64,000 nt of DNA from CAVTBT01 sp963733065 (GTDB taxonomy: Bacteria; Actinomycetota; Thermoleophilia; Gaiellales; Gaiellaceae), in NCBI GenBank assembly GCA_963733065.1, contig CAVTBT010000006.1, forward strand, positions 99,698 to 163,697, given 5' to 3'. Within the stretch, counting starts at the first letter, position 1; each line of letters starts with the position of its first letter. The translations under genes were made by a program, and so were the position numbers. Shown piece after piece: positions 15,369 to 23,783 of the stretch. Below the pieces are notes generated by a model, which made no database searches, was not told where the DNA came from, and saw nothing but the letters and a program-made list of their open reading frames with translations.

Positions 15369-16257
15369 GTGGAGCTCCCGCTCGAAGCCGTCCCGAACGT
15401 CTCGGAGGGATGCGACGCCGAGGTCGTGGAAGCCATCGGCGCGGCGTTCGAACGGCGGGCGCGGCTGCTCGACGTCCACACCGACCCCGATCACAACCGC
15501 TCCGTGTACACGCTCGTCGCCCGGGACGCGGAGCTCGTCGAAGCGCTGCTCGAGGGGATCGCAGCAGCCCGCGAGCGGATCGACCTGCGCCGGCATCGAG
15601 GCGCTCACCCGAGAGTCGGTGCAGCGGACGTCGTGCCGCTGGTGCCGTTGCGCCCCGACGACATGCCGAGGGCTCGAGCTGCGGCGCTGGAGCTCGGCAG
15701 GCGCGTCGGCGACGAGCTCGGCCTGCCCGTCTTCCTCTACGGCGAGGTGGGCGACGGGCGTGGCCCGGCGTTCTTCCGCCGGGGTGGAACCGAGGAGCTC
15801 TCACGCCGGCTGAGCGACGCGGAGCTCGAGCAGGACTTCGGCCCGGCGGCCCTCGATCCGTCGGCCGGGGCCGTGATCGTCGGCGCTCGACGCCCGTTGA
15901 TCGCGTTCAACGTCAACCTGCGCTCGGACGACCTGGAGGCTGCGCGGTCGATTGCCGCGGCCGTGCGCGAGACCGGCGGCGGCTTTCCCGGTGTGCGCGC
16001 GCTCGGGTTGGAGCTCCCGACCGCAGGCGTCGTCCAGGTGAGCATGAACGTCGAGGACTGGGAAGCGGCTGCTCTCCACGAGATCGTCGACACGCGTGGC
16101 GACCGAGGCGGCCGCGCGTGGCATCGAGGTCGCGGGGTCCGAGCTCGTCGGCTTGATGCCGGCAGGAGCGGCGGCGGCCGCCGCCGGCGCCCAGCTCCGG
16201 ATCGCGGGCTTCGCCGCGTCCCGGCTGGTCGAGCTGCGTCTGCTGGATGTGGAGTGA
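15369..16257 (+). CDS. Glutamate formiminotransferase, frameshifted near the 3' end
   Basis: This enzyme moves the formimino group from formiminoglutamate to tetrahydrofolate, the last step of the histidine pathway encoded next to it. The N-terminus EAVPNVSEGCD, the catalytic-region motif DPDHNRSVYTLV, HPRVGAADVVPLVP and the folate-site PLIAFNVNLRSDD are all in order. It is the formiminotransferase domain only, with no cyclodeaminase. Near 16095 an extra C (GACACG-C-GTGGCG) throws the frame. Skipping it gives VATEAAARGIEVAGSELVGL and a proper end at TGA 16255-16257, for about 296 residues. Confidence 0.8.
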
Positions 16258-16318
16258 TCGGCACGCCCCCGGCACAGGTCGTTGGAGATGCGTGCGGTTT
16301 TGGCCGGTACCGTCACAA

Positions 16319-16345
16319 CCGGGGGCGAGGGCCGAAGGCCCCCGG
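16319..16345. terminator. GC-rich hairpin between the formiminotransferase gene and hutH
   Basis: CCGGGGGC pairs with GCCCCCGG around an 11-nt loop that can itself fold (GGGCC-GAA-GGCCC). No T-run follows, so it is either a weak terminator or a leader hairpin before the hutH promoter. Confidence 0.4.
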
Positions 16346-16368
16346 GGGAGGCTAGAACGCCGCAGGGC

Positions 16369-16374
16369 TAGACT
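16369..16374 (+). promoter_or_regulatory. -10 hexamer TAGACT of the hut operon
   Basis: TAGACT lies 6 nt before GTG 16381; the same hexamer precedes the formiminotransferase gene. Confidence 0.55.
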
Positions 16375-16380
16375 CGCGAC

Positions 16381-17913
16381 GTGGTCGACACGCTGCTCCT
16401 GACCGGCGACGACCTGACGCTCGACGACGTCTGGGCGGTCGCGGTCGAGGGCAACGAGGCGGCGCTCGCCGACGAGGCGCGGACGCGGATGCGCGCTGCG
16501 CGAGCCGTCGTGGAGCGGACCGCACACGGCGAGCACACCTACGGGGTGAACACCGGGTTCGGCCGGTTCGTGTCGAGGACGATCCCCGACGAGCTCGCCG
16601 GCGAGCTCCAGCTCCGACTGCTGCGCAGCCACGCCTGCGGCGTCGGAGAGCCGTATCCGCCCGAGGTCGTGCGGGCGGCCATGCTGCTCCGTGCCAACGC
16701 TCTCGCAAAGGGGTTCTCCGGCGCGCGCGTCGAGCTCGTGGAGCTGCTCGTCGCCTGTCTCAACCGCGGCGTGCTGCCGTCGGTCCCGTCGCGGGGCTCG
16801 GTCGGCGCGAGCGGCGACCTCGCTCCGCTCGCACACCTCGCGCTCCCGCTCGTCGGCGAGGGCGTGGCCTGGGTCGACGGCGAGCTCCTTCCCGGCGGGG
16901 AAGCGCTTGCGACGGTCGGTGTCGAGCCGATCGCGCTCGCGCCGAAGGAGGGCCTGTCGCTGATCAACGGCACGCAGTTCATGGCTGCGATGTGCGCGCT
17001 CGGCGTCGTCCGTGCGCGGCGGCTTGCGGCCGCCGCTGACATCGCGTGCGCACTATCGCTCGAGGCGCTGCAGGGCTCGAGGACGAGCTTTATGGCGGCG
17101 ATCCACGAGGCGCGTCCGTTGCGCGGGCAGGGCATCTCGGCGTCGAACATCCGGACGCTGCTCGAAGGCTCGGCGATCATCGAGTCCCACCGGTGGTGCG
17201 ACAAGGTGCAGGACGCCTACTCGCTGCGGTGTGCCCCGCAGGTGCACGGGGCGTCGCGCGACCTCCTCGACTATGTCGAGTCGACCGTTGCGGTCGAGCT
17301 GAACGCCGCGACGGACAACCCGCTCGTGCTCATCGCCGAGGATCAGGTCGTGTCGAACGGCAACTTCCACGGCCAACCGCTCGCGTTCGCGCTGGACGCG
17401 CTGGCCATGGCGGTCGCGGAGCTGGCGAGCATCTCCGAGCGCCGCGTCGAGCGACTCGTGAATCCCAGCCTCTCGGAGGGCCTGCCGCCGTTCCTGACCG
17501 TCGAGGGCGGGCTCAACTCGGGCTTCATGATCCCTCAGTACGTGGCCGCAGCCCTCGTGTCCGAGAACAAGGCGCTCTGCCATCCGGCAAGCGTCGACTC
17601 GATCCCGACGAGCGCCGGTCAGGAGGATCATGTGTCCATGGGCAATGCAGCAGGCCTGAAGGCGCTCGTGGTCATTGCCAACGTCGAGCGTGCGCTGGCG
17701 ATCGAGCTGCTCGCCGGCGCCCAGGCGGTCGAGTTCCTCGCCCCTCTCGAGCCCGGCGCAGGCGTCGCGGCGGCCCGCGCCGCCGTGCGGGCGCACTCCG
17801 ACCGGCTCGAGGACGACCGCTCGCTCTCGGCGGACATCGAGCGCGTCGCGGCGGCGGTCCGCGACGGGTCGTTCGTCGCGGCCGTCGAGGAACGGGTGGG
17901 TGCGCTGCAGTGA
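16381..17913 (+). CDS. hutH: Histidine ammonia-lyase
   Basis: The 510-residue enzyme deaminates L-histidine to urocanate. The Ala-Ser-Gly triad that cyclises to the MIO cofactor is visible in SRGSVGASGDLAPLAHL (about residues 138-154). YGVNTGFGRF, EGLSLINGTQFM and the late TSAGQEDHVSMGN motif match the lyase family. It is the first gene of hutH-(small membrane gene)-hutU-hutI, with the formiminotransferase just upstream. GTG at 16381 is leaderless by spacing. Confidence 0.96.
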   Translation: MVDTLLLTGDDLTLDDVWAVAVEGNEAALADEARTRMRAARAVVERTAHGEHTYGVNTGFGRFVSRTIPDELAGELQLRLLRSHACGVGEPYPPEVVRAAMLLRANALAKGFSGARVELVELLVACLNRGVLPSVPSRGSVGASGDLAPLAHLALPLVGEGVAWVDGELLPGGEALATVGVEPIALAPKEGLSLINGTQFMAAMCALGVVRARRLAAAADIACALSLEALQGSRTSFMAAIHEARPLRGQGISASNIRTLLEGSAIIESHRWCDKVQDAYSLRCAPQVHGASRDLLDYVESTVAVELNAATDNPLVLIAEDQVVSNGNFHGQPLAFALDALAMAVAELASISERRVERLVNPSLSEGLPPFLTVEGGLNSGFMIPQYVAAALVSENKALCHPASVDSIPTSAGQEDHVSMGNAAGLKALVVIANVERALAIELLAGAQAVEFLAPLEPGAGVAAARAAVRAHSDRLEDDRSLSADIERVAAAVRDGSFVAAVEERVGALQ

Positions 17914-18155
17914 TCCTTCGTCCCCGTGGCGGCGGCGAGCCGCCGGTGCCCAAGCATCCGTACCGCGACAGCGCGATCGTCAACGGCGCGCTGGCCGGGT
18001 TGATTCTGCTGATCGCCTGGCTCACGGGTGGCGACGTCACGACCGCGGTGCTCGTCGCGGCCGGGTTCTTCGTCGTCGCCACCGGCTGGAACTGGTGGCG
18101 GTTCAACCAGCGGATCGCGGCGCGGGACGCCGCGGAGCGGCGCCCACCCGAATGA
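17910..18155 (+). CDS. Small two-helix membrane protein inside the hut operon
   Basis: The 81-residue protein has two hydrophobic segments (IVNGALAGLILLIAWLTGG, then TTAVLVAAGFFVVATGWNWW) and a charged C-terminus. GTG at 17910 overlaps the hutH stop and its own stop overlaps hutU (ATGA), so it is translationally coupled to both. An internal GTG at 17946 is an alternative start. No family is recognised; histidine uptake or enzyme anchoring would be guesses. Confidence 0.6.
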   Translation: MILRPRGGGEPPVPKHPYRDSAIVNGALAGLILLIAWLTGGDVTTAVLVAAGFFVVATGWNWWRFNQRIAARDAAERRPPE

Positions 18156-19873
18156 GCGCGACCGGCACGCGCGACGCGACTGTCGAGGCGCTGTGCGGCG
18201 ATCTGGCGCGCGTCCGGGCGCCCCGTGGCTCGACGCTCAATGCGCGCTCGTGGCAGACCGAGGCACCTCTGCGCATGCTGCTCAACAACCTGGACGCCGA
18301 GGTCGCCGAGCACCCCGAGGACCTGGTCGTGTACGGGGGCTCGGGCCGGGCAGCACGGTCACACGAGGCGCTGCGGACGATCGTCTCGACGCTGCTTCGC
18401 CTCGGTGACGACGAGACGCTGCTCGTCCAGAGCGGCAAGGCGGTCGGCGTCTTCCGGACGCATCCGGCCGCCCCACGCGTGCTCATCGCGAACTCGCTGC
18501 TCGTGCCGCACTGGGCGACCTGGGACGAGTTCAGAAGGCTGGAGGCGGAGGGGCTGACGATGTTCGGCCAGATGACGGCGGGCTCGTGGATCTACATCGG
18601 TACGCAGGGGATCCTGCAGGGGACGTACCAGACGTTTGCCGCGGCCGGCGAGACGCACTTCGGCTCGGGCGACCTGACCGGCCGCACGATCCTGACGGCC
18701 GGGCTCGGCGGCATGGGCGGCGCGCAGCCGCTCGCTGCGACGATGGCCGGCGCAGCCATCCTCTGCGTCGAGGTCGACCCGTCCCGGATCGCGCGCAGGC
18801 TCGAGACCCGCTACCTGGACGAGGCCACGGAGTCCGTCGATGACGCCGTCGCACGCGTCCGTGCCGCGGCCGCCGACCGCCGACCACTGTCGGTCGGACT
18901 GCTCGGAAACGCCGCCGAGATCGTCCCCGAGCTCGCCCGCCGCGGAGAGCAATTCGATCTCGTCACCGACCAGACGGCGGCCCACGATCCGCTGACCGGC
19001 TACATCCCGCCGGGGCTCACCGTCGAAGCTGCCGCGGAGCTCCGCGACGCCGATCCTGTGACATATCTGCAACGAACCCGTGCCGGAATCGTCGCGCACG
19101 TGGAAGGGCTGCTGGAGTACGTCCGCGCGGGCAGCTATGTCTTCGACTATGGCAACAACCTCAGAGGAGAGGCCCGTGCAGGTGGCGTAGAGGAGGCCTT
19201 CACATACCCGGGCTTCGTCCCGGCCTATATACGTCCGCTCTTCTGTCGGGGTGTCGGCCCCTTCCGCTGGGCAGCCCTGTCGGGCGACCCGGCCGACATC
19301 GCGGCGATTGACGCCGAACTCGTGCGGCTCTTCCCCGACGACGAGCTGCTCGGGCGGTGGTTGGGGCTCGCATCGGACCGTGTCGCGTTCCAGGGGCTGC
19401 CTGCGCGCATCTGCTGGCTCGGGATGGGCGATCGCGCCCGGGCCGGGCTTGCCATCAACGCGCTCGTTCGCTCCGGGGCCGTGCAGGCGCCGGTCGTGAT
19501 CGGCCGCGACCACCTCGACTCGGGCTCCGTCGCCTCGCCGTACCGCGAGACGGAAGCGATGCAGGATGGCTCGGACGCGATCGCCGACTGGCCGATCCTC
19601 AACGCGCTGCTGAACACGAGCGCGGGCGCGACGTGGGTGAGCGTCCACCACGGCGGCGGCGTCGGCATCGGCAACTCCATCCATGCCGGGATGGTCGTGC
19701 TCGCCGACGGCAGCGCCGACGCCGCGGAGCGACTCGAGCGCGTGCTCACAGCCGATCCGGGCAGCGGCGTGATGCGACATGCAGACGCGGGCTACCCCGA
19801 TGCGCTCGAGGCCGCGCGCGCGGCCGGGCTCGACCTACCCAGCGCGTTCTTGCCGCCCGGCGGTAGGCAGTAG
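18152..19873 (+). CDS. hutU: Urocanate hydratase
   Basis: The 573-residue enzyme converts urocanate to imidazolonepropionate using NAD. The NAD-binding GLGGMGGAQPLAATMAGA (about residues 185-202), YVFDYGNNLRGEA and the catalytic-Cys region RPLFCRGVGPFRWAALSGDP are all intact, and the length matches the family. ATG at 18152 overlaps the upstream stop. It is the second enzyme of the cluster. Confidence 0.96.
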   Translation: MSATGTRDATVEALCGDLARVRAPRGSTLNARSWQTEAPLRMLLNNLDAEVAEHPEDLVVYGGSGRAARSHEALRTIVSTLLRLGDDETLLVQSGKAVGVFRTHPAAPRVLIANSLLVPHWATWDEFRRLEAEGLTMFGQMTAGSWIYIGTQGILQGTYQTFAAAGETHFGSGDLTGRTILTAGLGGMGGAQPLAATMAGAAILCVEVDPSRIARRLETRYLDEATESVDDAVARVRAAAADRRPLSVGLLGNAAEIVPELARRGEQFDLVTDQTAAHDPLTGYIPPGLTVEAAAELRDADPVTYLQRTRAGIVAHVEGLLEYVRAGSYVFDYGNNLRGEARAGGVEEAFTYPGFVPAYIRPLFCRGVGPFRWAALSGDPADIAAIDAELVRLFPDDELLGRWLGLASDRVAFQGLPARICWLGMGDRARAGLAINALVRSGAVQAPVVIGRDHLDSGSVASPYRETEAMQDGSDAIADWPILNALLNTSAGATWVSVHHGGGVGIGNSIHAGMVVLADGSADAAERLERVLTADPGSGVMRHADAGYPDALEAARAAGLDLPSAFLPPGGRQ

Positions 19874-19969
19874 GTCGCAGCCCTGTCCCGTCTGCTCGTT
19901 CACGATCTCGCCCAGGTCGCGACGCCGGCCGGCGGCGTCGCGCCGCTTCGTGGACGCGCGCTCGGCGGC

Positions 19970-21109
19970 GTGGACGTCATCGAGAACGGCTTCGTGCTCT
20001 GCGCGAACGGCCGCATCGAGGCCGTCGGCCCCATGCGCGACCTGCCGGCTCTCGAGGGTGAGGTCGTCGAAGTGGACGGCCGTGGCGCCAGCGCCGTCCC
20101 AGGCCTCGTGGACTGCCACACCCATGCGTGCTTCGCCGGCGATCGCGTCGAGGAGTTCTCCCTCCGCGCTGGCGGCGCGAGCTACGAGGAGCTGCACGCG
20201 GCGGGCGGCGGCATCCTGTCGACGGTTCGTGCGACCCGTGCGGCGGGCGAGGAAGGGCTGCGCGCCGCGCTCGCACGGCACCGTGCCTGGATGCTTCGCG
20301 CGGGCACGACGACGTGGGAGGCCAAGTCGGGCTACGGGCTCGACCGCGACACCGAGCTCGCCCAGCTGCAGGCGATCGTGGGCGAGGGTGGGGTCCCGAC
20401 CTGGCTGGGCGCGCATGCCGTTCCGCCCGAACAGCCAGACGCGGATGCGTACCTCGACTTCGCGCTCGCCGAGGTGCTCCCCGAGGCGGCCGCGATCGCG
20501 GAGGCGGCCGACGTCTTCCTCGAGCGCGGCGCGTTCGACGCAGGTCAGGCGGAGCGCTACCTACGCGCCTGCAGGGATGCGGGCCTCGTCCTCCGACTGC
20601 ACGGCGACCAGTTCACCGAATCGGGGGCGATCCCCCTGGCGATCGAGCTCGGTGCGCGATCGGTCGACCATCTGGAGGCAACCGGTGGCGACGGCGTCCG
20701 CGCGCTGGCGGCAAGCGACGTCAGCGCAGTGCTGCTCCCGACGAGCGCGCTCTTCCTCGGACGCCCGATGCCGCCGGGCCGGGACCTCGTCGACGCGGGT
20801 GCCGCCGTGGCGCTCGCGACGGACTTCAACCCGGGCAGCGCCTTCAGCGAGAGCCTGCCGCTCGCGATGTCCCTGGCCGCCACGCAGCTGAAGCTCACGC
20901 CGGCCGAGGCGCTGGTGGCGTGCACTGTCAACGCGGCGCACGTGCTCGGGCGTGCGAACAGCATCGGACGGCTCGCCCCTGGCTTCGATGCCGACGTCCT
21001 CCTGGTCGACGCGTCGGACTGGCGTCATCTCGCCTATCACCTCGCCGGGGACGTCGTGCGAGCCGTGATCTGCCGCGGGACGGTCGCCTGGAGCGGGGCG
21101 GCATACTAA
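19970..21109 (+). CDS. hutI: Imidazolonepropionase
   Basis: This amidohydrolase opens imidazolonepropionate to formiminoglutamate. Metal ligands are visible in GLVDCHTHACFAGDR, LHGDQFT, DHLEATG and ATDFNPGS. The conservative start is GTG at 19970. In-frame residues from 19883 (LSRLLVHDLAQVATPAGGVA) resemble the family's real N-terminal strand, and the first possible initiator there is CTG at 19883, right after the hutU stop. The true protein is therefore probably about 29 residues longer. With hutH, hutU and the formiminotransferase the pathway to glutamate is complete. Confidence 0.93.
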   Translation: MDVIENGFVLCANGRIEAVGPMRDLPALEGEVVEVDGRGASAVPGLVDCHTHACFAGDRVEEFSLRAGGASYEELHAAGGGILSTVRATRAAGEEGLRAALARHRAWMLRAGTTTWEAKSGYGLDRDTELAQLQAIVGEGGVPTWLGAHAVPPEQPDADAYLDFALAEVLPEAAAIAEAADVFLERGAFDAGQAERYLRACRDAGLVLRLHGDQFTESGAIPLAIELGARSVDHLEATGGDGVRALAASDVSAVLLPTSALFLGRPMPPGRDLVDAGAAVALATDFNPGSAFSESLPLAMSLAATQLKLTPAEALVACTVNAAHVLGRANSIGRLAPGFDADVLLVDASDWRHLAYHLAGDVVRAVICRGTVAWSGAAY

Positions 21110-21115
21110 TCGGCG

Positions 21116-21514
21116 ATGCCGACACGGAAGCAACGCCGCCGCCGCGAAAAGTCAAAGCGGCACGAGTACGAAGTTGTCTACGTCGACGAGCACGGGAACG
21201 AGGTCGAGGTCGAGCCGGACGAGGCCCCGGCACGCCGCGACCGCGGACGGCGTTCGGAGGACAACGGCAAGGCCGGGAAGGGGAAGCGAGCCCCGACCGG
21301 AGCGAACGCGCCCAAGCCCCCGACCTGGCAGCGTTCCGCGCGCCGGGCGCTCGTCATGGCGCCGTTCTTCTTCATCTTCCTCTACATCATCCAGCGGAAC
21401 CTCGCCAGCGCCGCGCTCGTCAGCCTCTTCTACGCGGCCGTGTTCATCCCGTTCAGCTACGGCATCGACAGGCTGACGTACCGCTCGCAGTTGAAGCGGC
21501 TCGAGCGCCGCTAG
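21116..21514 (+). CDS. Small membrane protein with a charged N-terminus
   Basis: The 132-residue protein has about 75 strongly charged, probably disordered residues (MPTRKQRRRREKSKRHEYEV at the start). Two hydrophobic segments follow (ALVMAPFFFIFLYIIQ, then AALVSLFYAAVFIPFSYGI) and the tail is basic. ATG at 21116 follows hutI by 6 nt. The function is unknown and a role in histidine catabolism is not implied. Confidence 0.65.
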   Translation: MPTRKQRRRREKSKRHEYEVVYVDEHGNEVEVEPDEAPARRDRGRRSEDNGKAGKGKRAPTGANAPKPPTWQRSARRALVMAPFFFIFLYIIQRNLASAALVSLFYAAVFIPFSYGIDRLTYRSQLKRLERR

Positions 21515-21871
21515 CTACGCGCCGACCGCGGCGCGCCCGGCGCCGCCGCCGCGGTAGTGCCCTGCGCCCGGCCAGGGCGCCAGGATGAGCAACACGCGAG
21601 CGCCTGCCGTGCTTCGGACGGCATGGCGCTCGTCGGGGGCGAACGCGAGCAGGGAACCGGGACCGGCGGACGCGACGGCGCCGTCGGCCTCGACCTCCAC
21701 GCTGCCGTCCACCACCACCAACCAGGCGTGCTCCTTGACTTGGTGGTCGCCGAGCTCCTGGCCGGCTTCGATCCCGATCAGCACCGCCCGCACTTCGTCC
21801 GACGAGTGCAGGACGACCGGCGACCGGGTGCCACCGGGGGTGTCGATCGAGGTCAGATCCCACCGTCGCAC
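21515..21871 (-). CDS. Single-domain cupin protein
   Basis: This 118-residue beta-barrel has cupin motif 1 in GQELGDHQVKEHAWLVVVDGS (two His and one Glu-like ligand set) and motif 2 in GSLLAFAPDERHAV. Such proteins bind a metal and act as small sensors, isomerases or dioxygenases; the substrate is unknown. GTG at 21871 is divergent from the metallo-hydrolase gene. TACGCT lies 10 nt upstream on the minus strand. Confidence 0.75.
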   Translation of the reverse strand: MRRWDLTSIDTPGGTRSPVVLHSSDEVRAVLIGIEAGQELGDHQVKEHAWLVVVDGSVEVEADGAVASAGPGSLLAFAPDERHAVRSTAGARVLLILAPWPGAGHYRGGGAGRAAVGA

Positions 21872-21881
21872 GGTAGGAGAG

Positions 21882-21904
21882 AGCGTATCGCGCCGGGATA
21901 GACT
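21882..21904. promoter_or_regulatory. Divergent -10 elements of the cupin and metallo-hydrolase genes
   Basis: TACGCT (minus, plus bases 21882-21887) faces the cupin gene. TAGACT (21899-21904) lies 8 nt before GTG 21913 of the metallo-hydrolase. The start codons are only 41 nt apart. Confidence 0.45.
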
Positions 21905-21912
21905 CGGAGCCC

Positions 21913-22554
21913 GTGACGCTCACGGTCGAACAGCTCCCGCTCGGGCCGATCCAGACGAACTGCTACCTCGTGCGCGCCGGGCGCGGCGCGGCCGACGCGG
22001 TCGTCGTCGACCCGAGCGGCGACCCCGCCGAGCTGCGTCTGCGGCTGGCCTCCATGGGCGCGCGCTGCACCGCGATCCTCGTCACGCACGGCCACTGGGA
22101 CCACCTCGTCGGCGTAGCTGCGCTGGCCGAGGGCACCAGCGCCCCGGTGCACATGCCCGAAGGCGAACGGCAGCTGCTCGAGGATCCATCCGCGTACTGG
22201 GCGACTGCTCCGGTCTCGATCCGTGCGCACACGCCCGAGGTGCTCGTCTCGGGAGGGGACGTGGTCGAGACGGCCGGCGTGTCGTTCGACGTGCTCGACG
22301 TCCCCGGCCACTCGCCTGCCCACGTCGCGTACTACGCCGACGGCTGCCTGTTCTCGGGCGACGTGCTGTTCGCCGGCTCGGTGGGGCGCGCCGACCTGCC
22401 GGGCTCGGACTGGGACACGCTGCTCGCGTCGATCCGCATGCTCATCGACCGCTACCCGCCGGAGACGGTCGTCTACCCCGGCCACGGGCCGACGACGACG
22501 CTCGGCGCCGAGCTCGCGCGGAACCCGTTTCTCTCGGAGCTCCGTACCTCTTGA
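21913..22554 (+). CDS. MBL-fold metallo-hydrolase (glyoxalase II-like)
   Basis: The 213-residue protein has the zinc motif THGHWDH (about residues 57-63), a third His in VPGHSPAHVA, the bridging Asp in LFSGDVLFAGSVGRAD and the last His in YPGHGPTT. This fits the YcbL/glyoxalase-II-like branch, which cleaves thioesters. Its stop overlaps the hisS start (TTGA), so it is translationally coupled to hisS. Confidence 0.85.
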   Translation: MTLTVEQLPLGPIQTNCYLVRAGRGAADAVVVDPSGDPAELRLRLASMGARCTAILVTHGHWDHLVGVAALAEGTSAPVHMPEGERQLLEDPSAYWATAPVSIRAHTPEVLVSGGDVVETAGVSFDVLDVPGHSPAHVAYYADGCLFSGDVLFAGSVGRADLPGSDWDTLLASIRMLIDRYPPETVVYPGHGPTTTLGAELARNPFLSELRTS

Positions 22555-23783
22555 GTGCGTTCCAGGCGCCGCGGGGGACGCATGACGTCCTGCCGTCCGA
22601 GCATCGCTGGTGGCACCTCGTCAGCACGATGGAGGAGCTCGCCGCCCTCTACGGCTGGCGACCCATCCAGACCCCGGGCTTCGAGGAGACCGGCCTGTTC
22701 CGGCGGACGTCCGGCGAGGCCTCGGATGTCGTGAACAAGGAGATGTACACGTTCAACGACCGGAGCGACCGCTCGCTCACGCTGCGCCCGGAGGGGACCG
22801 CACCGATCGCCCGTGCCTACGTCGAGCACGGGCTGCACCGCGCGCCTCAGCCGGTGAAGGCGTACACGATCGCTCCGATGTACCGCTACGGGGCCCCGGG
22901 CCGCGGCCGCTACCGCGAGCACTGGCAGTGGTCGGTCGAGGCGATCGGCACCGCCGATCCGGCCATCGACGCCGAACTGCTGCAGCTGTACGCGGAGCTT
23001 CTGCGCCGGCTCGGCGTGACCGAGTGGGAGCTCCGCATCAACTCGATCGGCGACGAGGCCTGTAGGCCGGCGTACGTCCGTCGCCTCAACGAGTGGCTCG
23101 ATGCGAACGCCGACGCGCTCGACGAGGACGCACGGCACAAGCGCTCGACGAGCCCGCTCCAGGTCTTCGACGTGAAGAGCGAGGCGGTGCAGGCTGCGCT
23201 CGCCGACGCGCCGACGATCGGCGACTCGCTGTGCGACGCCTGCCGCGAGCACTTCGCAGCGGTTCGCCGCCACCTCGACCGCTACGGCATTCCGTACGTC
23301 GTCGTGCCGACCCTCGTGCGCGGGCTCGACTACTACACGCGGACGACCTTCGAGTTCGTCGGCCCCGAAGAGAATGTCAACTCGACCATCTGCGGCGGAG
23401 GCAGGTATGACGGCCTGGTCGAGGCGGTCGGCGGCCCGGCAACGCCGGGGATCGGCTTCGGAGCCGGAATCGAGCGGCTGCTGTTGGCGGTCGAGCGGGA
23501 GGGGACGGACGTCGAGCCGCCCGCACTCGACGCGTTCTTCGTCGTCGAGCCGGGCGCGCCGCGGGACGACGTGCTCGTCTGGATGGCCGAGCTGCGCCGG
23601 CGCGGCGTCGCGTGCGACACGGACTTCGCCGGCCGCTCGCTCAAGGGCCAGCTGACCCAGGCCGGCCGCACCGGTGCTGCGGCGACGGTGGTGGTGGCGG
23701 CCGGCGGCGCCACGCTTCGACGGGCCGGCCGCGCCGACGAGCAGCTCGCCCACGACGCGATCGTCGGCACTCTGTCGGGATGA
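22551..23783 (+). CDS. hisS: Histidyl-tRNA synthetase
   Basis: The 410-residue class II synthetase has motif 1 around TPGFEETGLF, motif 2 YRYGAPGRGRYREHWQW, the histidine-site motifs LVRGLDYYTRTTFEFVG and GGGRYDGL, and motif 3 GIGFGAGIERLLL. The anticodon-binding domain follows. The start is TTG at 22551 (MSAFQAPRGTHDVLP), overlapping the previous stop; no ATG or GTG fits the conserved N-terminus. The stop overlaps aspS. Confidence 0.94.
   Translation: MSAFQAPRGTHDVLPSEHRWWHLVSTMEELAALYGWRPIQTPGFEETGLFRRTSGEASDVVNKEMYTFNDRSDRSLTLRPEGTAPIARAYVEHGLHRAPQPVKAYTIAPMYRYGAPGRGRYREHWQWSVEAIGTADPAIDAELLQLYAELLRRLGVTEWELRINSIGDEACRPAYVRRLNEWLDANADALDEDARHKRSTSPLQVFDVKSEAVQAALADAPTIGDSLCDACREHFAAVRRHLDRYGIPYVVVPTLVRGLDYYTRTTFEFVGPEENVNSTICGGGRYDGLVEAVGGPATPGIGFGAGIERLLLAVEREGTDVEPPALDAFFVVEPGAPRDDVLVWMAELRRRGVACDTDFAGRSLKGQLTQAGRTGAAATVVVAAGGATLRRAGRADEQLAHDAIVGTLSG

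Noticed and set aside
16258..16380. Histidine-responsive riboswitch or attenuator before hutH
   Set aside because: A GC hairpin exists, but the hutH promoter lies after it and the start is leaderless, so no leader RNA would contain it.
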